Of a stretch of 59,261 nt of DNA, positions 13,001 through 20,210 are shown piece after piece. The DNA is taken from positions 1 through 59,261 of the IMG/VR virus record IMGVR_UViG_3300031566_000031; one strand, given 5' to 3'. The number at the start of each line of letters is the position of its first letter. Positions within the stretch are counted from its first letter, which is position 1. The position numbers and the translations under genes were made by a program. The DNA is from a virus. The notes beneath the pieces are model-generated. The model was not told the DNA's origin. It searched no databases and saw nothing but the letters and a program-made list of their open reading frames with translations.

Positions 13001-15104
13001 TGCCGCGGCGCTTGACGGACCCATCTTGGAGAGCGCGGGGGATCCTCTCGCTGACGAGATTCGGATCATCGACGCAACGCCGATTGCAAATACGACCTTC
13101 GATCCCGACCCTGATGCCGTGGTCTACGAGAGCGTGCCGGGACGCTTTGCGTTCAACCTCAGTCAACCGAATTGGGATGACATTCACGGCAACACCGCAG
13201 GTGCCTCCGAGGTCAACTGTCTGTTCCCCAGCGACGAGATTATGACCGTGGATGGCTCAGGTGGCGGGGCCATTTCCGGGGCTCCTCCGGGGTTCAGCGC
13301 CCAGGCCGGTGTGTTTTTTGAGCCGTCGGTCCCGCGACCCACTCTGGACCTCGCAACAGGTGGGGCGAAGGTCGTGGACGCCACGCACTCCCTGGCAGCC
13401 GGCCAGATTGGCATGCGGCCCAGCGGCGCTTTCGGAATCGTGGTTTCGCCCGAGTTTGTGACCTTTGCGGTCCGGCGTCCGCGTCGCTACCACGTCGCAC
13501 AGGACAACATCGGCGAACTACTTACGCCGCTTCGGTTCGCCTACGAGATTCGCAAGGGCACGATTGACGCCTTCGGCCCCGACACCCTCCCCCCGCAGAA
13601 CGAGGAGTGGCCTTACGTGATCGAGGCGGCAGGCGCGACGCAGCTTGGCGCATTTGACGACGAGGACGTGAACGTCAACCCCGGGGATTTCTTCCGCCTG
13701 CTCGATGCGAATGGCACGGTGGAGCAAGAGGTTGAGATCGGGGCGGTGGTGGATTCGACGCGACTCGCCCTCAAGGCCCCAGGGCTGTTTCCTGTTGTGG
13801 GTGGCTTCGCCGGTCGGTCCTTTGAGATCTACCTGCGCAAACCTCCGGTTCCGCATCTCCAGTCGAACCAACAGCTTCTCGACCTGCTCACCGACGAGGT
13901 GGTGTTGGAGCGGACTGCGGACTACTCGATGCAGGATGGCGGCTGGGTTCCTACCGAGTCGGACCCGCAGGCTCCCCGTCGCCTCAAGGACACGGACACC
14001 TCGATCAACTTCGCGGCAATCGTGCAGGAGGGGGACATTGTGATCATCGACCCCGCAGGCGATGTAGAGGGCCCCGGCGGGCTTCCGGCGACAGGGCAGG
14101 AGCGAGGCACCCGGCCTTTCGGGGACCGCTCTGTGCCCACACGGCTCGTTGCACAGCCGGGTCAAGAGGTGCCCTACCTTGCGGGCGGGCCTGCCGAGCT
14201 TGACGACAACCGTGGCTGGTATCGTGTCTCCACCGTCTCGACAACGGACGTGGAGGTCGAGGCGAATAACGTCTACGCAGGCCCCGCTGGGGGACCTGTC
14301 ACTTTCGGCACTGACGCCGAATACGCGGTCTACCCGACGATCACAGGGTCCACCGCGCACTTTGCCGACCCGCCCGGATTCGGAAACGAGGGGCAGAATG
14401 ACCTTCGACCGACCGGCTTTGCAGGGGAGTTCGGCTCACCTCCCGACTCGTACCAGGGCAACCTGTTCTCTATCGGACCCTTCAGCTATCGGATCATTCG
14501 ACCCTCGGCCCTGTTTTCAGACGAGGCGGTGGACCTGATTCTGATGATGCGCGAGCGGATGTTGAGCTTCGTTGAGGAATTCGATTCGCTGCTCACAGGC
14601 CGCAAGTTCGGATCCTATTTCGTGTTCCAGCGCGACTCGCACATCGCCGATCTCGGGAATCCTCTTATCCCTGACGATGGGTTAGGGGTTATGTCGAACG
14701 CGCTGATCAGAGGGATCCAGGGGGAAACCCAAATTTCGCCCTATGCGAACACCTCCGACAGCTTGTCGGTGCTGGGCCGCCGCTTTTGGGTCAACGATTA
14801 CCGGCTCGACGGTGAGACACCCCCCTTCCAGGCTGGGGTCCCGACCTACGCGACGCTGGAGAGCAACGACGGGAACCCCGTGGCAGACGAAGGCGACGGC
14901 CGCCCGGTCCTCCCCGATCAGATTGATGAGATTCTGAATACCAACGACCAATTCCGACCTCTCCGCCTTGCTTGGATCGACTACCGGGTGAACCGGGAGG
15001 ACGGAAAACTGGCGGAGATCCGCTTCAACGAACGGCGCCTGCCGAAGAACCTTGCCCGACAACGCCGCGCGTTGCGGCAGAAGAAAACGACGGATTCAAT
15101 CTGA
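4062..15104 (+). CDS. Giant baseplate-associated structural protein, 3680 aa
   Basis: An 11-kb uninterrupted frame starts one base after the previous stop. The protein is beta-rich and acidic, with many Pro, Gly, Asp and Thr and few Cys, as expected for a multi-domain extracellular virion protein. Residues about 640-750 form a module ending TSALGFLPAW that resembles a segment of the W-like protein at 19062. A 'GD.l.i..g...G.Y.v' module occurs near residues 940-1010, 3205-3260 and 3315-3430. A helical region lies near residues 1700-1900. The last 190 residues begin with a helix (VDLILMMRERMLSFVEEF) and end in a basic tail. It lies between the spike and the W/J/I genes, so it is probably a baseplate or baseplate-periphery scaffold. 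No enzymatic motif was recognised. The continuous frame and position make the gene certain; its function is not. Confidence 0.85.
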   Translation: MGFDLSGFVLRPIRTAPANALTTDEAVNGVATDFKPLPEDYTIQSNVPDLVDVAAEQYRASTLYRTEDGQTEYILWAANTSNTYVREGLAVEVGNPESQDAAGSKVVVVLSGSESVYDDNAGEPVVREDGSIRFSVRDVAGQSVSSVSSILVRRGDDGSEISFTSNDLSFNPTTGIAALTNSTKIGQAVASAVSLSGGISKLRGDKITVVYYTLASVRFWWSRNDRYETRFQWDGLNERWAPLRGGAPRNLGRLLPDSAYVLSPNPNAQIGSYLTGNSDDPDDYCMVRLGVRPDAASVPVAEPVAPSGFGGILVVTDEEAEEEYDFLTLAPTASAVMGQATGTLQWNPAFLDEYAGQVVWYSYRSFGTANESVSLGGLEGADLEPLFLAPIPAPTEYPFIRIGNRNPLEAVLVDTDALLFVKTIEEGQVGLSLSTGRLKFSAADIAKSDPESATFNASYLGSVVFYTGIAMTPVPVEMRAPVRLVGSSGTPSDVSEDKKQILYVPDAIPLPSPGISGVQHIPDRTGGIPDPSIDPSIRANGSNLIREVRGDWDLILFSDDGRVFRRVIVVDDDEEIPRFPFRRAKGDAYLNLNLGSGGSAVKIGKDDRKRFQGQKLWFRQSAVQPAVYAPDARIYSRVRDNVTLLGTETFRFAVNGTEYAWDAASDFGGVATSAGGTFTVAEIATSLAAASDPDVIKVRAARLVIQSPDVINGAHVGSVEIGFGPDSAETPVDPTGTSALGFLPAWRVVVDLQDPSNDRRWLPDSGIHVGIRRSPLNLDGTQDIPDVKHRAAISDVPLSEDIPGNTVVLLDKIPLEDEPGYDEDVFFRLEAGLSQKNLEHYDEVLHEFGLGRFMWIDQETTFQLIEQPVLDLNLGKQSVVPDSFRLPGKGLFVSAFGGPFEQQALGTDFLLPFAGAPGSAKLIEVISGRSTLGALGQFTAGLTTFRDPGADTDFVALGAGVGYQLKITTGDAQGTYIVTAAPTDPKELQITPAFPRTGNRESWELYEGVDKETNDLSIVASEIFTEFNHLPEEPFKIRVLSPLGPLPADAASQDAGRLVGVFGDALANSRPISIRFGLPPGSPEASLVRLGQEFLGSLQNALVVPTPTDERFVNESFSIRVGTKTYTFADGNIVKVPGVLTIGLAGDIIEVQDISGILNFGSEVFTQFQGADVYYVEGFSDPDLAPTDLPPGTVEYRADDGVLNFNGTDLATYAGMETHLVEQMVTEAGLDVALNPLNGSFLFTKPLREQQIVEVEYFQAAQGTGEQLLVPDPNFIALQAGDEAPLVPVEVVEVLPLFVRQEVATKPEVPPNSIVPQDFKRVWRFNPTERTVRDDIEPQVYINNNLCNVGGSASPVCTFDYVNSRILFQETQPDDADVLITYSVNEAFGGEASYTVSTFPVYRPPFFIEANKTEFVLESDRTDDVVPGKIMRVGAAPLYITGSTFDGENTTVEFFPETETEIGSRAPGNDTLSLLSDRPIVKAHNPAAGDGYWRVIDVPYEPVNKGFTSITFSGDLTALAVPGYLLEMAGYPFIVSGSSLTEDGLRTVINMTTPSPTGFFSGQDEARLSIRPVYPPSPALFVGVGAVLPEEEFEAVLFGEKDTEGNDAPGRTLRLTLDYALDFNTGAIEFLAPTQAPLGPLQTLYFRRTQVDVLAPFIADNAIVNPRFLARFVHAIAPSEDNGLRGKILRASYTYSAPDTFYWRTLPLTDYMGEIASEISADVANQLPSNGASPSIPPAIRNETQGTLGLRAQIESLYDEDRAARVFIDFYNNVVLAFEQVQETISGGIIGDRDGKFKFFVGRGINIPPPGYEDAISGRVNTRNIFSELFFAYNHKLIFLTRDPLVEPDSASLNVDKIEGRFMDPDFLGELARQQREFAQNDIDDLVLVKRNRIRIVSLIPFRIEATGRYERLGDPNRFSRLFPQRAEAFFLTAPGIGSDLDATPVEPGVYAFRKRVSRLSFKGGLQLPKRASTFRKTIAEVSNPVLGSLEGISRFTLRERLPRARVFRYSETGFPELDDDLNAAGFDNFTDNPRPAVIASILPLHEFPLRADGMPDIKQLIAQGGGLPDLTTGDADLVTPPFEGIVTDNGSYPMLAFGRPNGDIIDVGITDTLDIAFLTFSSPVFKKMFVGEVMLGCVITFSDDKGEVVTEAGDVIQLGEEPEDGEPLVLSRGDTIFVTPPDVDLEPADPPDNETTAVSAEGLPGYRIGFDVKLDRGDGEVVDITFPSFKDPSIFGLKEMFGQKPPKPLDHMEADVSFRNSLVSPAPLPALLGQPLNDSGDYTLPYLVAGNTEIDRLGEVARAFDLLLALDTPNPSAVYPDEVLGNDGAVIGTYVDGGLQAGALITTQDATPVLTAGGAYTPHSGIGDVESFDFLFIQTGQAGILPDAQGMLSVGSVESDGVTSVIEPPRFVTPTGPATRFRYVFNNALSYILQPATPAPPGMRVQRIGTDTIFDCTSISPGFLVFNDGTAPPSVTGGLNDIINPPDAGFAYPANGNVIRIHLWTADDGVNPVTFLQTITIAMNGALAPTVDGDLGTPVIGPGGVTFDQQVLTIDSAAFVTLGAGGLPLDPTNPPYTVPLWFTIDVDTSAAGGAGVGGASFTGHIDRDRLSFVESYDLRSVRSRNDGPVDAVSVVSELSVTAVSGPGGAEDITVNAPVEVNGGAPFTWNDRANIFPFTGGEFDFTLGEGRIKVMAFEGHGNVEIEAAEPLIFSALPSSLSDENGVIATGSGLCEGGLTDFDNRLQTSIVGITGGSLDNVEPGDVCHITRAADPSAHATAKAGTYLVKHAIQPDPASSLKEFAFRAKTLPMNSTASFIAFTFPKITEFQALAFKIFVDVAELSNGDPMWLPPAAGTRIYVLPDLGDITKVISVEYTFYDAAAGEFHFDPLTIEDADGGGLGIADLLNAAQVGAYVSGFSFAEVRPDRGTGQPRNLVGWRQQGAVPSHAAYGFKFVSLFNPKLDPPAISGEFPGGTKTFDFAAALDGPILESAGDPLADEIRIIDATPIANTTFDPDPDAVVYESVPGRFAFNLSQPNWDDIHGNTAGASEVNCLFPSDEIMTVDGSGGGAISGAPPGFSAQAGVFFEPSVPRPTLDLATGGAKVVDATHSLAAGQIGMRPSGAFGIVVSPEFVTFAVRRPRRYHVAQDNIGELLTPLRFAYEIRKGTIDAFGPDTLPPQNEEWPYVIEAAGATQLGAFDDEDVNVNPGDFFRLLDANGTVEQEVEIGAVVDSTRLALKAPGLFPVVGGFAGRSFEIYLRKPPVPHLQSNQQLLDLLTDEVVLERTADYSMQDGGWVPTESDPQAPRRLKDTDTSINFAAIVQEGDIVIIDPAGDVEGPGGLPATGQERGTRPFGDRSVPTRLVAQPGQEVPYLAGGPAELDDNRGWYRVSTVSTTDVEVEANNVYAGPAGGPVTFGTDAEYAVYPTITGSTAHFADPPGFGNEGQNDLRPTGFAGEFGSPPDSYQGNLFSIGPFSYRIIRPSALFSDEAVDLILMMRERMLSFVEEFDSLLTGRKFGSYFVFQRDSHIADLGNPLIPDDGLGVMSNALIRGIQGETQISPYANTSDSLSVLGRRFWVNDYRLDGETPPFQAGVPTYATLESNDGNPVADEGDGRPVLPDQIDEILNTNDQFRPLRLAWIDYRVNREDGKLAEIRFNERRLPKNLARQRRALRQKKTTDSI

Positions 15105-15361
15105 TGGACTGGGACGAGAACATTACAGTCGAAGAGGCCCGCCAGAAGCTCAAGGACATGGGGTTGCCCGTGGACGAGTGGGAAGGCGACGCGGAGTCCG
15201 ACAAGGACTCTCCCGCCTTCACCCTTCCGACCTTCAGGCGGTTGGCTGAAGGGGCACAGGTGTTGGCTGAGATGCTGGAGAAGCGCATCGTGGAGGACCA
15301 AGCCACCATCGCGCACCTCAAGGAAAAGGAGGCCCGTTTGCTTCACGGCGGCGGCAGGTAG
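15104..15361 (+). CDS. Small acidic coiled-coil protein, 85 aa
   Basis: The ATG at 15104 shares one base with the TGA of the giant gene (TGATG), so translation is probably coupled. The protein starts MDWDENITVEEARQKLKDMG. Its first half is acidic. Its second half, from about residue 45 (LPTFRRLAEGAQVLAEMLEK...), is a strongly predicted amphipathic helix or coiled coil ending in HGGGR. It is too small for a baseplate scaffold and may be a clamp or an assembly factor for the neighbouring large proteins. No family was recognised. The longer reading that starts at 14972 in the same frame lies inside the giant gene, and I reject it because the overlap-coupled ATG is the natural start. Confidence 0.75.
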   Translation: MDWDENITVEEARQKLKDMGLPVDEWEGDAESDKDSPAFTLPTFRRLAEGAQVLAEMLEKRIVEDQATIAHLKEKEARLLHGGGR

Positions 15362-15364
15362 GCG

Positions 15365-18136
15365 ATGCCGAATCCCGAATCAGGTGGTGGGGCGCAGGGC
15401 GCTATTGGCAAATGGCAGACGGTCAATCTTGCCATTCCCGATTTCTTGGCGGAGATCCGTCAAGCGATCAACGCCTTCTTCTCCGCCATCATTCAGCTAC
15501 TCAACATCCTCCTTGCGATCTTGGAGGTGTTGAAAACGCTGATGTTCGGGTTCCTCGATCCGATCATTGCGCTCATCGAAGCGCTGCTCACGGCCATCGA
15601 GAATTTCCTACGCGACCTACGGAACGCGGGGTTGTATATCCACGGGGATTTCTACATCCTTGAGGGCCCTGAATTCAAGGATCTGCTCGGTGGCTACAAC
15701 GCCTACGAGACTCGGATGGTCACGCGGCTCGTAGACCGCCGCGATCCAAACCGTCCCGATCTTTCGCCACGCTCGGCATGTCTGGCGGTGTTCCTCTACG
15801 TGTCGGTGGACCTCACGTCCTTCCACCGTCTCATGCGGCTGTTGCGAGGCATCCTCGCGCTATTCAACCGCAAGGTTCCCAACCTCCCCGCCGTCGGGCA
15901 GGTCACGGCAGTGAACGCGCAGTTCGGTTTGGAAGGCGCGTCCATCTTCTCGTACAAGAAATCGTTCTTCCCCGACTTTCGATTCAAGGACCCCGACGAC
16001 GATCCATTTGAGCCAGCCGCGATCAACACAGTCAATTTGACGTGGCGGATGGCCCCCGCGCCGGGCAACTTCTTGACGCTGTTCGCCCAACTTCCACCGC
16101 GGGGGTTCTTGGTTGAGATCAGCACCATCTACCAACCTCTCAAGCTCGCCTACGAGAAGCCCCCGAAGGGTGCGGACCAAGCAAACACCGCAGACCCCTC
16201 CCTTCCTGCACCAAAGCGTGAAGCTGGATTCATCGTGGACGAAGATGGCGTGCCCATCTCACTCACAGGTGGTGCTGATTGGATCAGCCCCACTACACGA
16301 GCCAACTTTCGGTTCAACAGCGTGGCAGGTTTCGGCCCGACGCTTCAGCCGAAGATCTACGGGATCAAGACCCTCGCCGATGCGGTGCCTGTGCCTCTTG
16401 AGGATCTGAAGCAGGGCAGCAAATACTATCTCCAAAAGACCTTCTTTGTCCCCACGGCACAGAGTTTGTTTTTCCCCGGCAAGGGTTACGGCGTCTCGCT
16501 TCAGTTTGACGACATGCCTTTCGGCGCCGAATGGGAGTTCAACAACGGCAAGGCCAAGCGTATCGCCGATGACGAGCAGCCCCTTCGCTACTTCGTCCGT
16601 GTCCGCGCGGTCACGAAGAACATCGGCGACGTGGGTGTCTACCAGTACGAGCTTGACTCCGCGGATTTTGAGCGACCCGCCCCCATTCAGGCTCGCCTCC
16701 CCGAAGGGATCGACTTCAACAACGTGGGTCCGCCCTCGGCTCCCTTTGAGCTTGTGTGGCCCTCGGCCAACACGGTCTCCTACCTGAATTGCATTGCGAA
16801 CGCACTCGCTCTCATGGTGCTCTCGCGGTCTGACCTTGCCGCCAAGCTGAACGTGGGCGACCCGCCCGAGGATGGCTCGGCGGCTGCGGAGACGATTGCG
16901 AATTTCCCGTCCGATCCATGGGTCCCTTGGTCCGCATTTGATGGCAGCGTCCGTCAACGTACCGGCCTGGAGGACGCTGCCAAGATCCTATTGCCCCGTC
17001 TCATCGGCCGGTCGCGTGCGGTGTCCAAATACTACGAGGGGGCGAAGGGGGACAACGTTGCCAAGTGGAGGTTGAACCTCCACAAGCGCTGCGTAAACCT
17101 CGCCAACTTCATCTACCGGCAAAACCGTCCGACGGCGACGATCGAGAAGCTGGTCGTGGATTCGTGCCAAGACCTCCTCGATTTCGATTTCGCCGACCTC
17201 CAAGGGTACGACGACGAGGGGTCGAACAAGAGCAGCCCTTTGAACCTGGAAGGCGGGTTCCTGTCCATGCTGTTGGATACACGAGAGCGTGCAGGCATCG
17301 CCCCAAATATCGACTCGACGGGACTGCCAAACCCTCTGGAGGCGAGGAACCGTGCGGAGGATCTAAACTTCCTGTTGCGTCTCCCTCACTTTTTCCAGGC
17401 TGACAACAACGGCCGGAACCCCCCAGCCCCAGACCCCGAGCCGGAGCTTGACGATCGCCGCATTATGTCTGAGGGGCTTGACGCGGCCCTCGGGAATGAC
17501 CCCGTGATCGGGGTATCAGAGTTGACAGTGCGGGCGGACGACGTGAACGCGCCGGTATTCGGCAAGGGCTCCCGTGACGGAGACGTTCCGATCATCTACC
17601 AGCGGAACCACCGGACGATCCTACGGATGGATTTCATCCGCAATGTGGTGCCTGACAACGTGTACGAGCAGGCCGCCCTGGCGCTTCGACTCGGGATGGG
17701 TCCGCTCGTTCGCCCGCAGGAGAAGGGCTGGATTGCCATCCGCCTCTTTCCGCAGGGCATCCCCGATATCGACCGTTTCCTTGAGGAGCTTCTTGCTCTG
17801 CTCAAATCGATCAAGGCGGCGCTTCAGTCCATCGCCGATCTCATCCGTCGCTTCATCGAGTTCCTCCAAGCACGCATCATCGAGCTTCAGGCTCTCCTCA
17901 ATCGGATCAACGCGGTGATTCAGAACCTTCTCCGCTTGTTCGGTGGGCTTCCCGCCGTCGCGGGTTTGATCACGATTGCTGACGGCACAGACGGCGTGTT
18001 GGCTTCGCTGGTGAGTGCGCAGAACAAGCCCTTCGACTCGCCCGCCGCTTATGGTGGTGGGGTCGTCCTGCTGGCGGGTGGTATCCCGACCATCGCCTTG
18101 GACATTTTCAAGGCGCTCGTACAAGGAGACGGCTGA
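15365..18136 (+). CDS. Helix-rich virion protein with amphipathic N- and C-terminal helices, 923 aa
   Basis: The ATG lies three bases after the previous stop. Residues about 20-75 are a long, very hydrophobic helical segment (FLAEIRQAINAFFSAIIQLL and onward). Residues about 800-865 are a second Leu/Ile-rich helical array (LLALLKSIKAALQSIADLIR and onward), followed by a Gly-rich hydrophobic tail. The middle is mixed alpha/beta with many Asp, Pro and Arg and no recognisable catalytic motif. The two hydrophobic helical arrays could pack against each other, pair with the neighbouring coiled-coil protein, or interact with a membrane during injection. It is too short and too beta-rich in its centre to be an obvious tape measure. 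It belongs to the extra block between spike and W, so a baseplate role is the best inference. Its stop overlaps the next start (TGATG). Confidence 0.75.
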   Translation: MPNPESGGGAQGAIGKWQTVNLAIPDFLAEIRQAINAFFSAIIQLLNILLAILEVLKTLMFGFLDPIIALIEALLTAIENFLRDLRNAGLYIHGDFYILEGPEFKDLLGGYNAYETRMVTRLVDRRDPNRPDLSPRSACLAVFLYVSVDLTSFHRLMRLLRGILALFNRKVPNLPAVGQVTAVNAQFGLEGASIFSYKKSFFPDFRFKDPDDDPFEPAAINTVNLTWRMAPAPGNFLTLFAQLPPRGFLVEISTIYQPLKLAYEKPPKGADQANTADPSLPAPKREAGFIVDEDGVPISLTGGADWISPTTRANFRFNSVAGFGPTLQPKIYGIKTLADAVPVPLEDLKQGSKYYLQKTFFVPTAQSLFFPGKGYGVSLQFDDMPFGAEWEFNNGKAKRIADDEQPLRYFVRVRAVTKNIGDVGVYQYELDSADFERPAPIQARLPEGIDFNNVGPPSAPFELVWPSANTVSYLNCIANALALMVLSRSDLAAKLNVGDPPEDGSAAAETIANFPSDPWVPWSAFDGSVRQRTGLEDAAKILLPRLIGRSRAVSKYYEGAKGDNVAKWRLNLHKRCVNLANFIYRQNRPTATIEKLVVDSCQDLLDFDFADLQGYDDEGSNKSSPLNLEGGFLSMLLDTRERAGIAPNIDSTGLPNPLEARNRAEDLNFLLRLPHFFQADNNGRNPPAPDPEPELDDRRIMSEGLDAALGNDPVIGVSELTVRADDVNAPVFGKGSRDGDVPIIYQRNHRTILRMDFIRNVVPDNVYEQAALALRLGMGPLVRPQEKGWIAIRLFPQGIPDIDRFLEELLALLKSIKAALQSIADLIRRFIEFLQARIIELQALLNRINAVIQNLLRLFGGLPAVAGLITIADGTDGVLASLVSAQNKPFDSPAAYGGGVVLLAGGIPTIALDIFKALVQGDG

Positions 18137-19032
18137 TGCACGGTTTCCTCGGCGCCTTCCGGCAAACGCAATGGCTCAACTTTCGCCGCTACATCCTCAA
18201 CGAGAGGCGGGCGGTTGATGCTCGTGTTGCGGTGATCGACGCGGAGCTTGGGCGCATCGGCGAGATCAAGATCTCGTACCTCCAGAGGGAGCGCACGATC
18301 GCCCGGGACGATGGGAGCACCCAGTCAGTCTCGGTTACGACGGAGCGCCGTAGGGGCTTCCATGTCACCGACGGTTCCTCGCTCCACAAGCTCTGTCAGG
18401 CGTTCATCGCTCAGGGTGGGTCGCCCCTCGACATTTCGATGTTCCTTCAACCCGACGCGGTTGAGTTTGCCAACGATGTGGACCCCGACCAGGACCCGGA
18501 TGACGACCCGGGTGCAGTTTTCAACCAAGAAGAGGTGTCGGGGGTGGTCAATGCGCAGCCGCACTTTGGTGTTATCGGGCATATTGGCGACAGTCCTGGC
18601 ATCGGTGGGGGTGACAAAAGTGGGTGGCCAACCTGGGGCCGTTTCTCCTGGGCGCGCATTGGTCGAAACGCGGATACCGCGGAAGCCTCCCGCGACCATG
18701 CGATCAAGATGGACTGGGCCCGAAGGTGGGCGAGCCAGAGTCTCGACGCGTTGAATCACATCGAGTGGAAGATTATTAAGCTCATGGACCTCCGTGAGCA
18801 GTTGATCAAAGAGCGGGACAACCTTCTCCGTCAGTCCGTGGGTGGTTCGGTGGACAGTCTCCCCCTGCCGGACGAGACCCGCTACCACTCGTCCCTGCAC
18901 GTCACGGCCATCGTCCAGTTCTTCGATTCGATTTTCTACAATGGGAGCTTCGACTCGCCGAATTTCGACAATCTCTCGCAGTTTGACACCCTCTGGCGCG
19001 ACCGCCCTGAAGACGACCCCTACCACACCTAA
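18136..19032 (+). CDS. Unknown structural-module protein, 298 aa
   Basis: Start and stop are clear: the ATG overlaps the previous TGA by one base. The N-terminal 80 residues are helical and basic (FRQTQWLNFRRYILNERRAV). A central acidic stretch near residues 113-135 has DPDQDPDDDP. The region from about residue 185 to 245 is helical (HAIKMDWARRWASQSLDALN, then a Lys/Arg/Asp-rich helix). The C-terminal part is aromatic and acidic (FFDSIFYNGSFDSPNFDNL). I recognise no family. Its position just before the W-like wedge gene suggests a baseplate component or a connector for the large upstream proteins. A candidate promoter motif follows in the 29-bp gap downstream. Confidence 0.7.
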   Translation: MHGFLGAFRQTQWLNFRRYILNERRAVDARVAVIDAELGRIGEIKISYLQRERTIARDDGSTQSVSVTTERRRGFHVTDGSSLHKLCQAFIAQGGSPLDISMFLQPDAVEFANDVDPDQDPDDDPGAVFNQEEVSGVVNAQPHFGVIGHIGDSPGIGGGDKSGWPTWGRFSWARIGRNADTAEASRDHAIKMDWARRWASQSLDALNHIEWKIIKLMDLREQLIKERDNLLRQSVGGSVDSLPLPDETRYHSSLHVTAIVQFFDSIFYNGSFDSPNFDNLSQFDTLWRDRPEDDPYHT

Positions 19033-19034
19033 TT

Positions 19035-19061
19035 CGCCTATAGACGGCCATCTACGAAGCT
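19035..19061 (+). promoter_or_regulatory. Candidate phage promoter motif upstream of the W-like gene
   Basis: The 29-bp gap holds GCCTATAGACGG (19036-19047). It matches the GCCTATAGG.CGG core found before the genes at 45060 and 46992. The downstream GTAGG box of the other copies is missing here, so this is the weakest of the four main copies. It is 17 nt from the start codon. Confidence 0.4.
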
Positions 19062-20207
19062 ATGACTACCGATTTCCAGCTTGGATACGCGTGCCCCCAC
19101 CTGACGGTGGAGGAGCGTGTACTTCTGGGCAGCGACCGCCGCTCGCTGGAGACGCGTCAGCCCGTCTCGTCGGAGGATTTCGTTCAGATCTCAGTCAACA
19201 ACGGCGTGAATATCCCCAGGGAGGGCCTTCTCTCGCCTGCACAGGTCACGGGTGCCGTTTCGGGCCCCTTTATGATCCGGCAGAATGAGAACACGATCAC
19301 CTTGCGCAACAGCCAGGGCTTGATCTCGGATTTCGCCCTGCCTGTAGGCACCCGTGTGACCGCGGATCGGATCGTGGAGTTGCTCAACGCGCAGAGACTC
19401 AACCAGGGCATCGGAATCGTCGCTGAGAGCTTGAAGGGATTTCTGCGATTCAGCGACATTGATGTGCTCGGGCCCGCGTCCCGGATCGAGATTCGTGGTC
19501 CGGCGGCGGCGGCGATAGGGTTCGTGAATCAAATTGCCGCGAAGGGGGCGACGGTGTTCCCGGGCTGGGAGATGGCCGCGCGCGAGGATCTCGTCAACAC
19601 GATCAATCTGAACCAACTCATCGTGGTGACGAATCGGTTTCCCAAGTTCGTCAAGCCGATTAAGTCGGACCCTGTGATCAAAGTGACCTACGCAACGCTC
19701 CAGTCGCGGTGCCGCAGGTGTCGAACCGTCGGGTTTGAGAACGACATGCGCTTCGACATTCAGGGTGAGCCCATCCAGATCAGGAACGAGGATCTGCTCA
19801 ATCAATCTCTGCTCAAGCTGATCACGACGGAGAAGGGCTCCAACCCCTTCCACAACTTTTATGGCACCGACCTCCACGCCCGCATCGGCATGAAGGCGCA
19901 GGGGGCAGCCGTCACCACAATCACCGAGGACGTTCTTCGCGCCGTAGACAACTTCAAACGGCTTCAGCAGATCGCAGGGCAATTTCAGAGCGTCTCCGCA
20001 AAAGAGCGTCTGTTCCAAGTTCTGTCGGTCAACGTCTCCGCGAGCCCGGTGGACCCGACCGTGTTCCTTGTGGAGATCGTGGGGTCCAACGCCTCGGGTC
20101 AACAGGTCAACGTCAGCACGGTGTTCGCTGCACCAGGATCCGCTGCGCTTGTCGGAAGCAACGGTCAGTCCCTCGGCCTCGCGCCGGATCCCAACGAGGA
20201 AAATTAG
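19062..20207 (+). CDS. Baseplate wedge protein, gp25/gpW-like with N-terminal extension, 381 aa
   Basis: Residues about 235-350 fit the GPW/gp25 fold: an initial helix (EDLLNQSLLKLITTEKGSNP), then FYGTDLHARIG, a helix, a KERL segment at the place where EPR is common, and terminal beta strands (FLVEIVGS). T4 gp25 is about 130 aa, so two-thirds of this protein is extra. Residues about 75-165 form a small alpha/beta module ending AAAIGFVNQ, which resembles a module in the giant protein. A CRRC pair (C217, C220), with C11 and H13 near the N-terminus, could bind zinc. The gene directly precedes Baseplate_J, as W precedes J in P2, which supports a role as a sheath-nucleating wedge subunit. The ATG has only a weak GAAG upstream. 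Confidence 0.8.
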   Translation: MTTDFQLGYACPHLTVEERVLLGSDRRSLETRQPVSSEDFVQISVNNGVNIPREGLLSPAQVTGAVSGPFMIRQNENTITLRNSQGLISDFALPVGTRVTADRIVELLNAQRLNQGIGIVAESLKGFLRFSDIDVLGPASRIEIRGPAAAAIGFVNQIAAKGATVFPGWEMAAREDLVNTINLNQLIVVTNRFPKFVKPIKSDPVIKVTYATLQSRCRRCRTVGFENDMRFDIQGEPIQIRNEDLLNQSLLKLITTEKGSNPFHNFYGTDLHARIGMKAQGAAVTTITEDVLRAVDNFKRLQQIAGQFQSVSAKERLFQVLSVNVSASPVDPTVFLVEIVGSNASGQQVNVSTVFAAPGSAALVGSNGQSLGLAPDPNEEN

Positions 20208-20210
20208 CGC

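Noticed and set aside
4062-15104. Polysaccharide depolymerase or peptidase domain in the giant protein
   Set aside because: No convincing catalytic motif was found; similar-looking Asp/Glu-rich loops occur throughout these beta-rich proteins.
14972-15361. 129-codon version of the small gene before 15365
   Set aside because: Its extra 44 codons lie inside the end of the giant gene; the ATG that overlaps the giant gene's stop is the better start.
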